Of a stretch of DNA of 64,000 nucleotides, positions 49,131-58,900 are shown one piece after another. Made by a program: the position numbers and the translations under genes. How positions within the stretch are numbered: the stretch's first letter is position 1; every line of letters begins with the position of its first letter. Under the pieces are notes generated by a model. That model saw only the letters and a program-made list of their open reading frames with translations, did not search any database and was not told the DNA's origin. The stretch spans positions 558,001 through 622,000 of the forward strand of contig QVIN01000004.1 in NCBI GenBank assembly GCA_003416985.1, given 5' to 3'. The stretch is from Duganella sp. BJB480 (lineage in GTDB: Bacteria; Pseudomonadota; Gammaproteobacteria; Burkholderiales; Burkholderiaceae_D).

Positions 49131-49342
49131 AGGCGCTATTGTTGATCGCACTGGCGGCCGGGCTGTCCGGCTGCGCCTCGCTGGGCAATGTGCAGCCTTG
49201 GGAGAAGGGCACGCTGGCGCGCACCGAGATGACCTTCGGCGACGGCCATATGTTCACACGCTTCGACGACCATATCTACACCAGCCGCGAGGCCTCGTCC
49301 GGCGGTGCCGGTGTGGGCGGCGGCGGCTGCGGCTGCAATTGA
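49127..49342 (+). CDS. DUF4266 small lipoprotein
   Basis: A 71-residue lipoprotein: signal peptide with lipobox LSGC (Cys near residue 16), then VQPWEKGTLARTEM and HIYTSREASSGGAG, ending GVGGGGCGCN. The glycine-rich tail with two cysteines at the extreme C-terminus is striking and characteristic of the family. Function unknown; it might be a metal or thiol site, or a substrate for modification by the neighbouring redox enzymes. The start lies in the stop of the thioredoxin gene. Confidence 0.86.
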   Translation: MKALLLIALAAGLSGCASLGNVQPWEKGTLARTEMTFGDGHMFTRFDDHIYTSREASSGGAGVGGGGCGCN

Positions 49343-49350
49343 GGACCACC

Positions 49351-50493
49351 ATGACGAGTAACGAAGACAAGGCATCCGGGCGCGGCCTGGCCGCTTCCAT
49401 CATGACGGCGGCGCTGATGCTGCCGGGCGTGCAGGCGCACGCCGAAACGCCGCCGGCCAACGGCACCATCACGCTGGGCTATTTGAACTACAAGGATAGC
49501 CAGTCCGGCCTGGACCGCATCACCGTGCATTCGCCGTCGGTGTCGATCACGGCGCCGGTGGCGGGCGTGTGGAACATCGGCGCCTCGGTGGTGTCGGACG
49601 ATGTGTCGGGCGCTTCGCCGCGCTACCACACGGCCATCTCGGGCGCCTCGCACATGCAGGACCACCGCACGGCGGGCGATGTGTCAGCCACGCGCTATTT
49701 CGAACGCGGCACGGTGACGGCGGGCGTGGCGTATTCGAACGAGCACGATTACCTGTCGCGCGCCTTGTCGCTGCAGGGCGGCCTGGAAAGCGAGAGCAAG
49801 AACACTACGTGGACCGTCGGCATCGGCCATGCGGATGACCACATCAACCCGGTCAACAAGATCGTCAGCAACGAGAAGAAGCGCAGCACCAGCCTGCTGC
49901 TGGGCGTGACGCAGGTGCTGACGGTCAGCGACATCGCCCAGCTGACGCTGACGCACAGCCAGGGCGAGGGCTATTTCTCCGATCCGTACAAGGCGTTCGA
50001 CAATCGCCCGCGCAGCCGCGACGAGACCACCTTGCTGGCGCGTTGGAACCATCACCTGGCCTCGACCGGCGGCACCAGCCGGCTGTCCTACCGCTACTAC
50101 CGCGACAGCTTCGGCGTGCGCGGGCATACGCTGGGCGCCGAGTATGTGCAGCCGCTGTCGCAGGGCTGGACCGTGACGCCGGAAGCGCGGCTGTATTCGC
50201 AGAGCGCGGCCAGCTTCTACTACGATCCGCTCTACGACTCGAAGCTGGGCGCGCCGTTCCCGCCGGGTTACAACGGCAACGGCTACATGACGGCCGACCA
50301 GCGCCTGTCCGGCTTCGGCGCGGTGACGCTGGGCCTGAAGGTCAGCAAGCAGCTGGACAAGCTGTGGTCCGTCGACGTGAAGGCATCGGTGTACCAGCAG
50401 CGCGGCAGCTGGCGCCTGTTCCACGAAGGCAGCCCGGGGCTGGATGCGTTGCGCGCGCAGACGGTGCAGATAGCGATCAACCGGCAGTGGTAG
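49351..50493 (+). CDS. DUF3570 outer-membrane barrel protein
   Basis: A 380-residue protein with a signal peptide (ending QAHAE) and alternating amphipathic strands from about residue 35 to the end, closing with VQIAINRQW, whose aromatic end fits an outer-membrane barrel. Internal features include GVTQVLTVSDIAQLTLTHS and YMTADQRLSGFGAVTLGLK. DUF3570 proteins regularly accompany DUF4266. Function unknown; I infer it is the outer-membrane partner of the small lipoprotein. Confidence 0.85.
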   Translation: MTSNEDKASGRGLAASIMTAALMLPGVQAHAETPPANGTITLGYLNYKDSQSGLDRITVHSPSVSITAPVAGVWNIGASVVSDDVSGASPRYHTAISGASHMQDHRTAGDVSATRYFERGTVTAGVAYSNEHDYLSRALSLQGGLESESKNTTWTVGIGHADDHINPVNKIVSNEKKRSTSLLLGVTQVLTVSDIAQLTLTHSQGEGYFSDPYKAFDNRPRSRDETTLLARWNHHLASTGGTSRLSYRYYRDSFGVRGHTLGAEYVQPLSQGWTVTPEARLYSQSAASFYYDPLYDSKLGAPFPPGYNGNGYMTADQRLSGFGAVTLGLKVSKQLDKLWSVDVKASVYQQRGSWRLFHEGSPGLDALRAQTVQIAINRQW

Positions 50494-50500
50494 AAGCGAA

Positions 50501-51397
50501 ATGGTAGACGCGATACACCGCACCACGTTCCAGGCGATGGCCAGCCGCTGCGAGCTGCGGTTCGCCGCGCCGGACGCGCACACGGCGGCGCTGCTGGCGC
50601 AGCGCGCCATGGATGAGGTGCTGCGTATCGAAACCAAGTATTCGCGCTACCGGCCGGACAGCATCGTCTCGCGCATCAACGCGGCGGCGGGCAGGGAGGC
50701 GGTGCATTGCGACCCCGAGACCATGTCGCTGCTCGGTTATGCGGCGGCGCTGCACGGCGCCAGCGAGGGGCTGTTCGACATCACCTCCGGCGTGCTGCGG
50801 CGGGCCTGGGATTTTCGCCAGCCCAGGGTGCCGGGCAAGGAAGTGCTGGAGCCCTTGCTGGCGCTGGTCGGCTGGGACAAGGTGGACTGCGGCGCGGAGG
50901 ACATCCATCTGCGCCAGGCCGGCATGGAGATCGATTTCGGCGGTTTCGGCAAGGAGTACGCGGCCGACCGCGCGGCGGCGCTGCTGGCCGATGCGGGCGT
51001 GCGGCATGGCTATGTGAACCTGGGCGGCGACATGCGCTTCATCGGACCGCGCCTGAACGGGCGGCCGTGGAGCATCGGCATCCAGGATCCGCGCGATCCG
51101 GACAGCGTGGTGGCGAGCATCCCGGTCAGCCAGGGCGCGCTGGCCACCAGCGGCGATTATGAGCGCTACTTCGAGCTCGATGGGCAGCGCTACTGCCACA
51201 TCCTCGATCCACGCGACGGCATGCCGGTGCGGTACTGGCGTTCGGTGAGCGTGCTGGCGCCGATGGCGATCGCCGCCGGCAGCTGTTCCACCATCGCGAT
51301 GTTGAAGCAGCAGGATGGTCTGAATTTTTTGAATGCGTCCGATATGGGGTATCTGGCCGTGAACGATCAGGGACAGATGCTGTTCAGGGATGTTTGA
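50501..51397 (+). CDS. apbE: ApbE-type FAD:protein FMN transferase, no signal peptide
   Basis: A 298-residue ApbE-family protein: MASRCELRF, EIDFGGFGKEYAADRAA, GYVNLGGDMR, SGDYERYF and HILDPRDGMPV are conserved blocks for FAD and magnesium binding. ApbE moves FMN from FAD onto Thr/Ser of target proteins. Most are exported lipoproteins; this one begins directly with the fold and has no visible signal peptide. It follows the DUF3570 gene by 7 bp and precedes dsbD by 5 bp. I found no clear D-x3-S/T-G-A-T acceptor motif in its neighbours. Confidence 0.92.
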   Translation: MVDAIHRTTFQAMASRCELRFAAPDAHTAALLAQRAMDEVLRIETKYSRYRPDSIVSRINAAAGREAVHCDPETMSLLGYAAALHGASEGLFDITSGVLRRAWDFRQPRVPGKEVLEPLLALVGWDKVDCGAEDIHLRQAGMEIDFGGFGKEYAADRAAALLADAGVRHGYVNLGGDMRFIGPRLNGRPWSIGIQDPRDPDSVVASIPVSQGALATSGDYERYFELDGQRYCHILDPRDGMPVRYWRSVSVLAPMAIAAGSCSTIAMLKQQDGLNFLNASDMGYLAVNDQGQMLFRDV

Positions 51398-51402
51398 ATA
51401 GG

Positions 51403-53250
51403 ATGGAAATGATGAACAATTGGATGACGCGCCTGATGGCGTTGATGGTGGCGGTGCTGGCGCTGGCCGCCGGCGCGCGGGCGGATGATTTTCTGGAGCC
51501 GGACCAGGCGTTCCAGCTGAAGGGTGAGCTGGTCGACGCGCATACGGTGCGGCTGTCGTGGGCGATCGCGCCGGGCTATCACCTGTATCGCGACCGCTTG
51601 AGCTTCAAGTCGGACGGCGCGCAGATCGCCGCGCCGTCGCTGCCGGCCGGGCTGCGCAAGTTCGACACCAACTTCAACAAGGAGATGGAGACTTACCAGG
51701 ACAAGCTGGTGGTCAACGTGCCGGTGACGGCGGCTGCGGCGTTCACGCTGCAGGTGGGCTATCAGGGTTGTGCGGATGCGGGCCTGTGCTATTCGCCGGC
51801 GACGCAGAGTTATCGCGTCGATCCGTCGGCGCCTGGCAAGCTGGTGACGGTGGATGCACCGCCGGCCGGTGAGGCAGTCAACGCCACCACCGCCACCGCA
51901 GCCGCTACCGCGCCGGGAACGGAGGCGGCCGCGCCGGCCCACGAAGACGACAGCTCCCTCGCCCAGCGCACGCTGCAAAGCGGCAGCGCATGGCGCATCG
52001 GGCTGGCCTTCCTGGCCTTCGGCCTGCTGCTGTCGTTCACGCCGTGCGTGCTGCCGATGGTGCCCATCCTGTCCTCGATCATCGTGGGCGAGGGCGCGGT
52101 GTCGCGCGGACGCGGCTTCACGCTGGCGCTGGCGTATTGCCTGGGCATGGCGCTGGTCTACACCTCGCTCGGCGTGGGCGCGGGCCTAGCCGGTGAAGGC
52201 CTGGCCGGCGCACTGCAAAAGCCATGGGTGCTGCTGACCTTCGGCGCGCTGCTGGTCGGCTTGGCGCTGTCGATGTTCGACGTCTACCAGCTGCAGCTGC
52301 CAAGCGCACTGCAAAGCCGCTTGAGCGCGACCAGCGGCAACATGGGCGGCGGCCGTTTCGCCGGCGTGTTCGTCATGGGCGCCTTGTCGGCGCTGATCGT
52401 CGGCCCGTGCGTGGCCGGTCCGCTGGCTGGCGCGCTGCTCTACATCAGCCAGACGCGCAACGTCTGGACCGGCGGCTGGGCCTTGTTCTCGATGGCGGTC
52501 GGCATGAGCGTGCCGCTGCTGCTGACCGGTATCTCGGCCGGCAGCCTGCTGCCGCGTGCCGGCGCGTGGATGAACGGTGTGAAGAAGATCTTCGGCCTGC
52601 TGCTGATCGCGGTTGCGATCTGGATGGTGACGCCGGTGTTCCCGGTGCCGGTGATGATGGCGCTGTGGGGCGTGTTCGCGCTGCTGTGCGCAGTGTTCCT
52701 GCATGTGTTTGAGCCGCTGCCTGCTGCACGCGGCGCGGGCTTGGGCGCGTATGTCGGCAAGACCTTGGGACTGGCGTTCCTGCTCGCCGGGTTGTTTGAA
52801 CTGGCGGGCGCCGCCAGCTCCGGCCGCGACGTGCTGCAACCGCTGGGCCACCTGGGCCTCGCCCACGCGGAAGGCGCCGCGCCGGCCGGCGACGAGATCC
52901 GCTTCAGCCGCATCAAGACCGTGGCCGAACTGGATCAGGTGCTGGCTTCCAGCACCACGCCGGTGATGCTGGACTTTTACGCCGACTGGTGCGTGTCCTG
53001 CAAGGAGATGGAGCGCTTCACGTTCTCCAAGCCGGCCGTCAGCGGCAAGTTGAAGCAGGTGCGTTTGATCCAGGTGGACGTCACCGCCAACAGCGCCGAC
53101 GACAAGGCTTTGATGAAGCGTTTCGGCCTGTTCGGGCCACCGGGCATCATCCTCTTCAACGGCGGCAAGGAGATCCCGAACAGCCGTGTGATCGGCTTCC
53201 TGGCGCCGGAGCCCTTCGTCCAGCACCTGAGCCGCCACCTCACTTCCTGA
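51403..53250 (+). CDS. dsbD: Thiol:disulfide interchange protein DsbD
   Basis: About 615 residues: signal peptide (ending AGARA), N-terminal domain with the Cys pair in GCADAGLCYSP, an eight-helix membrane domain with FTPCVLPMVPIL and GPCVAGPLAGALL, and a C-terminal thioredoxin domain with DWCVSCKEME. DsbD passes electrons from cytosolic thioredoxin to periplasmic substrates such as TlpA- or DsbC-type proteins. Starts at 51403, 51409 and 51412 are all possible; 51409/51412 suit the ribosome site AGGATGG. It overlaps the convergent small gene by 11 bp. Confidence 0.95.
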   Translation: MEMMNNWMTRLMALMVAVLALAAGARADDFLEPDQAFQLKGELVDAHTVRLSWAIAPGYHLYRDRLSFKSDGAQIAAPSLPAGLRKFDTNFNKEMETYQDKLVVNVPVTAAAAFTLQVGYQGCADAGLCYSPATQSYRVDPSAPGKLVTVDAPPAGEAVNATTATAAATAPGTEAAAPAHEDDSSLAQRTLQSGSAWRIGLAFLAFGLLLSFTPCVLPMVPILSSIIVGEGAVSRGRGFTLALAYCLGMALVYTSLGVGAGLAGEGLAGALQKPWVLLTFGALLVGLALSMFDVYQLQLPSALQSRLSATSGNMGGGRFAGVFVMGALSALIVGPCVAGPLAGALLYISQTRNVWTGGWALFSMAVGMSVPLLLTGISAGSLLPRAGAWMNGVKKIFGLLLIAVAIWMVTPVFPVPVMMALWGVFALLCAVFLHVFEPLPAARGAGLGAYVGKTLGLAFLLAGLFELAGAASSGRDVLQPLGHLGLAHAEGAAPAGDEIRFSRIKTVAELDQVLASSTTPVMLDFYADWCVSCKEMERFTFSKPAVSGKLKQVRLIQVDVTANSADDKALMKRFGLFGPPGIILFNGGKEIPNSRVIGFLAPEPFVQHLSRHLTS

Positions 53251-53790
53251 GCGGCGCGGCATTCCTCTGCGGAGTCTCCAGATCAATGCCCACCGCCTTC
53301 TCGGCAGTGGCATTGATCGCGGCAAAGCGCACATACCCGTTGAACAGCAGGCCGACCGCAAGTATCACACCAAGGCCGGCGATAAAGGCCGTAACAATAT
53401 CCCGCCCCCAAGCCCGCAAAGTCTTTTTTTCGTGCAGCTGTTTTTCAACGTTGTCGAACCCAACTTTGATGCGGTTTTCGAGCAAGAAGATTTGGCGTAT
53501 GACCTCCGATTCCGCGACTTCGTCGGCTACTTCCGCCATTCTCTTTTCTAGAGACTTGGCAGCGAAATCACGCGCAAGTTTTGCGCCGCGCTGCTTCAGA
53601 TTCTCCAGATTTTCCGGGAGCATACAAATGGAAATGAACTCTGCCTCATCTTCAGTGGTCGGCTCGTTGCCGTCGTGCGTGGCGGGAAAGCCCGCTCGCC
53701 ACTCTGCTTTACAGCGCTTGTAGATTGAGTAAGCGAGGGGCCGGGGACGTCGTACTCGGTTTTTACCAGCGAGGCGTAGATATTCAACAC
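53240..53790 (-). pseudogene. Single-helix membrane protein gene with a one-base frameshift
   Basis: The region carries two open pieces in different frames. The first starts with GTG at 53790, behind an ideal AAGGAG six bases away, and reads MLNIYASLVKTEYDVPGP. After the G4 run at 53737-53740 (C4 on the coding strand), the other frame continues LAYSIYKRCKAEWRAGFP through to MLPENLENL and the stop at 53240. Adding one base to the C run gives a continuous 183-residue protein with a helical middle and one membrane helix near the C-terminus (FIAGLGVILAVGLLF). This is either a real disruption, a sequencing error, or frameshifting. Taken alone, the ATG at 53623 gives 127 residues. The family is unknown. 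Confidence 0.65.
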
Positions 53791-53793
53791 AGG

Positions 53794-53991
53794 CTACTCC
53801 TTTGCCTTCTCGCTGGCCAACTCGACCAGGATCTGCTTCAGGTCTTCATCCGAGAGAAATACGGATTTTATGATTCGCTTGCTGCGCTCGGATAGATGCG
53901 GGTTTTTGTCGATGCTGATTGGCATCTCCTCGCAAATGCGCCGGATTTCGTCGTCCGAGAAGTACTTTGAGACATGGGAAAGTGGGAACAT
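53794..53991 (-). CDS. Small hypothetical protein
   Basis: A 65-residue charged protein (FSDDEIRRICEEMPISIDKNP, LSDEDLKQILVELASE) with no signal peptide or membrane helix; predicted helical. ATG 53991 is preferred to ATG 53997, because GGAGG lies 6 bases before it but directly touches the other. Ends 3 bp before the frameshifted gene, so they form one unit. It may be a chaperone-like or antitoxin-like partner, but no evidence is specific. Confidence 0.6.
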   Translation of the reverse strand: MFPLSHVSKYFSDDEIRRICEEMPISIDKNPHLSERSKRIIKSVFLSDEDLKQILVELASEKAKE

Positions 53992-54055
53992 TGCCATCCT
54001 CCATTGCTGCCGGGTTGAAATCCGGCCGGCCGCGCATCCGGCCGGCGAACCTCCT

Positions 54056-54577
54056 TTATACCAGCGGCAGCGCGGTGGTGTCCTTGATGCGCTGCAGGGC
54101 GAACGAGGATTTCACGTCCAGCACCGCAGGGTGGCGCAGCAGCGTCGCCATCATGAAGCGCGAGAAGTGATCCATGTCTTCCACGTGCACCCGCAGCAGG
54201 TAGTCCATCTCGCCCGTCATCGCGTAGCAGGCCACCACCTCCGGCCACTGCTCCACCGACACCGCGAAATCCGCGCGCGGCGACACCGGCGCGTTCGGCG
54301 CGCCCAGCGCGCGCGCGTTGCTGTGCGCCGCCGCGTCGCTGTGCTTCTCCAGCCGCACGTTGACGTAGGCCAGCAGCCCCAGGCCGATCTTGTCCGGGTC
54401 CAGCAGCGCCACGTACTGGCGGATCACGCCCGCCTCCTCCAGCCGCTTGATGCGGCGCAGGCACGGCGACGGCGACAAGGCCACCAGCTCCGCCACGTCC
54501 TGATTCGACAGCCGCCCGTCCGCCTGCAAGATGGACAAAATCTTACGGTCCGTTTTGTCCAGCGTAATCTTGGTCAT
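54056..54577 (-). CDS. Lrp/AsnC-family transcriptional regulator
   Basis: A 173-residue regulator with an N-terminal winged helix-turn-helix (about 5-55: LDKTDRKILSILQADGRLS, LSPSPCLRRIKRLEEAGVI) and a C-terminal RAM ligand domain (about 70-165, MTGEMDYLLRVHVEDMDHF). It is divergent from the 4-hydroxyphenylpyruvate dioxygenase gene with a 126-bp shared region, so it probably regulates that gene and itself in response to an amino acid. The start at 54577 gives the family's normal N-terminus. Confidence 0.93.
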   Translation of the reverse strand: MTKITLDKTDRKILSILQADGRLSNQDVAELVALSPSPCLRRIKRLEEAGVIRQYVALLDPDKIGLGLLAYVNVRLEKHSDAAAHSNARALGAPNAPVSPRADFAVSVEQWPEVVACYAMTGEMDYLLRVHVEDMDHFSRFMMATLLRHPAVLDVKSSFALQRIKDTTALPLV

Positions 54578-54603
54578 AAACACCTCAAAAATTCTTGGTT
54601 CAG

Positions 54604-54620
54604 GCAATATTATTGCGCAA
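54604..54620. promoter_or_regulatory. Candidate Lrp/AsnC operator
   Basis: Two overlapping palindromes, GCAATA-T-TATTGC (54604-54616) and TTGCGCAA (54613-54620), lie between the divergent regulator and dioxygenase genes, about 27 bp from the regulator ATG. They fit the AT-rich, dyad-symmetric sites of this family. A TATACT (54671-54676) may be the -10 of the dioxygenase gene. Confidence 0.45.
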
Positions 54621-54703
54621 AACCTCCGTCCATGGGAATTGTTTGCAATTTACTGCTGTCGGACCGAGACTATACTGTGCGCTATTCTAAGAAGGAGACT
54701 TGC

Positions 54704-55816
<1,113 letters not shown>

Positions 55817-55839
55817 GGAACAAGGGTGTAAAGCCCGCA

Positions 55840-55858
55840 GCCCCGCACAGAACGGGGC
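55840..55858 (+). terminator. Small hairpin after hppD
   Basis: GCCCCG and CGGGGC enclose a 7-base loop, 24 bp after the hppD stop. There is no immediate T tract, so it is at most a weak terminator. The rest of the 171-bp gap before iorAB presumably holds its promoter, which I could not define. Confidence 0.3.
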
Positions 55859-55987
55859 GCAGGCCTGTGGTACCCTATAAAAAAACCGCATTTTTCCGTT
55901 CCGTCGTCTCCACAAGGGCCGGCGGATCGCGCGCTACTGGGCCAATCCGGCCCTGTAGCGCATGGCTTAAAGAATAATGGAGACACA

Positions 55988-58900
55988 ATGAACGCACCTC
56001 ACAAGGGCTCGCAGCTAGAGCCGGGCACGCACTCGGACAACGAAATCTCACTGGACGACAAGTGGACGCTGGAACGCGGCCGGGCCTTCATGACCGGCAC
56101 CCAGGCCCTGATCCGGCTACCGATGATGCAGCGCGAACGGGACCTGAAGGCAGGCCTGAACACCGCCGGCTACATCACCGGCTATCGCGGCTCTCCCGTC
56201 ACCAGCGTCGACATGACGGCGATGAAAGCCAAGAAGTACCTCGATGCCCACCACGTCAAGTTCCATCCCGGGATGAACGAAGACCTGGCCGCCACCGCGG
56301 TCTGGGGAACGCAGCAAACCAATCTTTTCCAGGACGCCAAATACGACGGCGTCTTCTCCATGTGGTACGGCAAAGGCCCCGGCGTGGACCGCTGCGGCGA
56401 CGTCTTCAAGCACGCCAACAACGCCGGCTCCGCCAAGCACGGCGGCGTGCTGGTGCTGGCCGGCGACGACCACGCGGCCAAGTCCTCGTCCACCGCCCAC
56501 CAGTCGGACCACATCCTCAACGCCTGCGGCATCCCTGTGCTGTATCCGTCGTCGGTGCAGGAGTACATCGACTACGGCCTGCACGCATGGGCCATGAGCC
56601 GCTACACCGGCCTGTGGGTGTCGATGAAGTGCGTCACCGACATCATCGAATCCGGCGCCGTGGTGGACTTCGATCCCGACCGCGTGCAGATCAAGCTGCC
56701 CACCGACTTCGAGCTGCCCGCCGGCGGCCTCAATATCCGCTGGCCGGACACCGTGCTCGATATGGAAGTGCGGATGAACAGCTACAAGTGGTACGCCGCG
56801 CTGGCCTACTGCCGCGCGAATAAGCTGAACAAGATCATCTGGGATTCGCCGAAGCCGAAGATCGGCATCATCACCGCCGGCAAATCCTACTTGGATACGC
56901 GCCAGGCGCTGGCCGACCTGGGCATCGACGAGCAGGCCGCCGCCGACATCGGCATCCGCCTGTACAAGATCGGCATGACCTGGCCGCTGGAGGCGGATGG
57001 CGTGCACGAATTCGCCAAGGGCCTGGACGAGATCCTGGTGGTGGAAGAGAAGCGCCAGATCCTCGAATACGCGTTGAAGGAAGAGCTGTACAACCTGCCG
57101 GACGGCCAGCGCCCGCGCGTGGTCGGCAAGTTCGACGACACCGGCGAGTGGAGCAACAAGGGCAAGACCGGTCACGGCGACTGGCTGCTGCCGGCCACCT
57201 ATGAACTGAACCCAGCGCAGATCGCGCGCGCCATCGCCTCGCGCATCGCCCACTACTGCGCCGGCCATCCGGTGGCGCAGCGTGTGCAGGAGCGCGTGGC
57301 CTTCCTGGAGGCGAAGGAGCTGGCGCTGAAAACGCTGCCGTCCAAACCGAATCCGGAAACCGACCGCACGCCGTTCTTCTGCTCCGGTTGTCCGCACAAC
57401 ACCTCGACCAAGGTGCCGGAAGGCTCGCGCGCGCTGGCCGGCATCGGCTGCCACTACATGGTGCTGTGGATGGACCGCGAAACCTCCACCTTCACCCACA
57501 TGGGCGCGGAGGGCGTGACCTGGGTAGGCCAGGCGCCGTTCACCAACGAGAAGCACGTCTTCACCAACCTGGGCGACGGCACCTACTTCCACTCCGGGAT
57601 CCTGGCGATCCGCGCGGCGGTGGCGGCCAAGGTCAACATCACCTACAAGATCCTGTTCAACGACGCCGTCGCCATGACCGGCGGCCAGCAGTTCGACGGT
57701 CCGCTGGACCCGGGCATGATCTCGCGCCAGATCGCCGCCGAAGGCGTCACGCCGATCATCGTCGTCACCGACGAGCCGGAAAAATACCCGTCCGATTACA
57801 AATGGGCGGAGGGCGTCACCGTGCGCCACCGCAGCGAGTTGATGGACGTGCAGCGCGAGCTGCGCGACAAGCCGGGCGTGTCGGCCATGATCTACGACCA
57901 GACCTGCGCCTCCGAGAAGCGCCGCCGCCGGAAGCGCAACGAGTATCCGGATCCGGCCAAGCGCGCCGTCATCAACGAAGCCGTCTGCGAAGGCTGCGGC
58001 GACTGCTCGGTGCAGTCCAACTGCCTGTCGGTGGAACCGCTGGAGACGGAGCTGGGCCGCAAGCGCCAGATCAACCAGTCGTCCTGCAACAAGGACTTCT
58101 CCTGCACCACCGGTTTCTGCCCAAGCTTCGTGACGGTGGAAGGCGGCGCGCTGAAGAAGCCGAAGAAGGCCGCTGTCGGCGAGGCGCCGCAAGTGGTGCT
58201 GCCTACTCCGGTGCTGCCGTCGACAGAGACGCCTTACGGCATCCTGATCACCGGCATCGGCGGCACCGGCGTGGTGACGGTCGGCCAGATCCTGGCGGTG
58301 GCCGCGCACGTCGAAGGCAAGGGCGCCATCGTGCTGGACATGAGCGGACTGGCCCAGAAGGGCGGCCCGGTGATGTCGCACGTGCGCCTGGCGGACAAGC
58401 AGTCCGACCTGCACTCGACCCGCGTCGGCACCGGTAGCGCCGACCTGGTGGTGGGCTGCGATCTGATCGTCACCGCCTCGCGCGACGCCTTGTCGCGCAT
58501 GGGCGAAGGCCGCACGCACGCGATGATCAACTCGACCGGCTCGTCGACGGCGGCGTTTGTGAAGAATCCGAACTGGCAGTTCCCGGACGCTTCCTCGCGC
58601 GGCGAAATCGTCAGGGCCTGCGGCAACGAGCTGGTGGACTTTGTCGACGCCGGCCAGATCGCCACCGCGCTGATGGGCGACTCGATCGCCACCAATATGT
58701 TCATGCTCGGTTACGCGTTCCAGAAGGGCCACGTGCCGCTGAGCGAAGCGTCGCTGATCAAGGCGATCGAGCTTAATGGTGTGTCGGTGGGCTTCAACAA
58801 GGCGGCCTTCAACTGGGGCCGCACCGCCGCGCACGACTTGGCATCCGTGACCAAGCTGACCACGCCGGCCAAGGTGATCGAGTTCAAACGCATCCAGACG

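Noticed and set aside
53596..53790. Independent 64-residue protein
   Set aside because: Only its first part looks protein-like; the second part turns Ser/Arg-rich exactly where the neighbouring frame becomes plausible, so a frameshifted single gene is the better reading.
53870..54703. Long N-terminal extension of hppD
   Set aside because: The frame is open but crosses the Lrp gene antisense; the dioxygenase family starts at the ATG with the good ribosome site at 54704.
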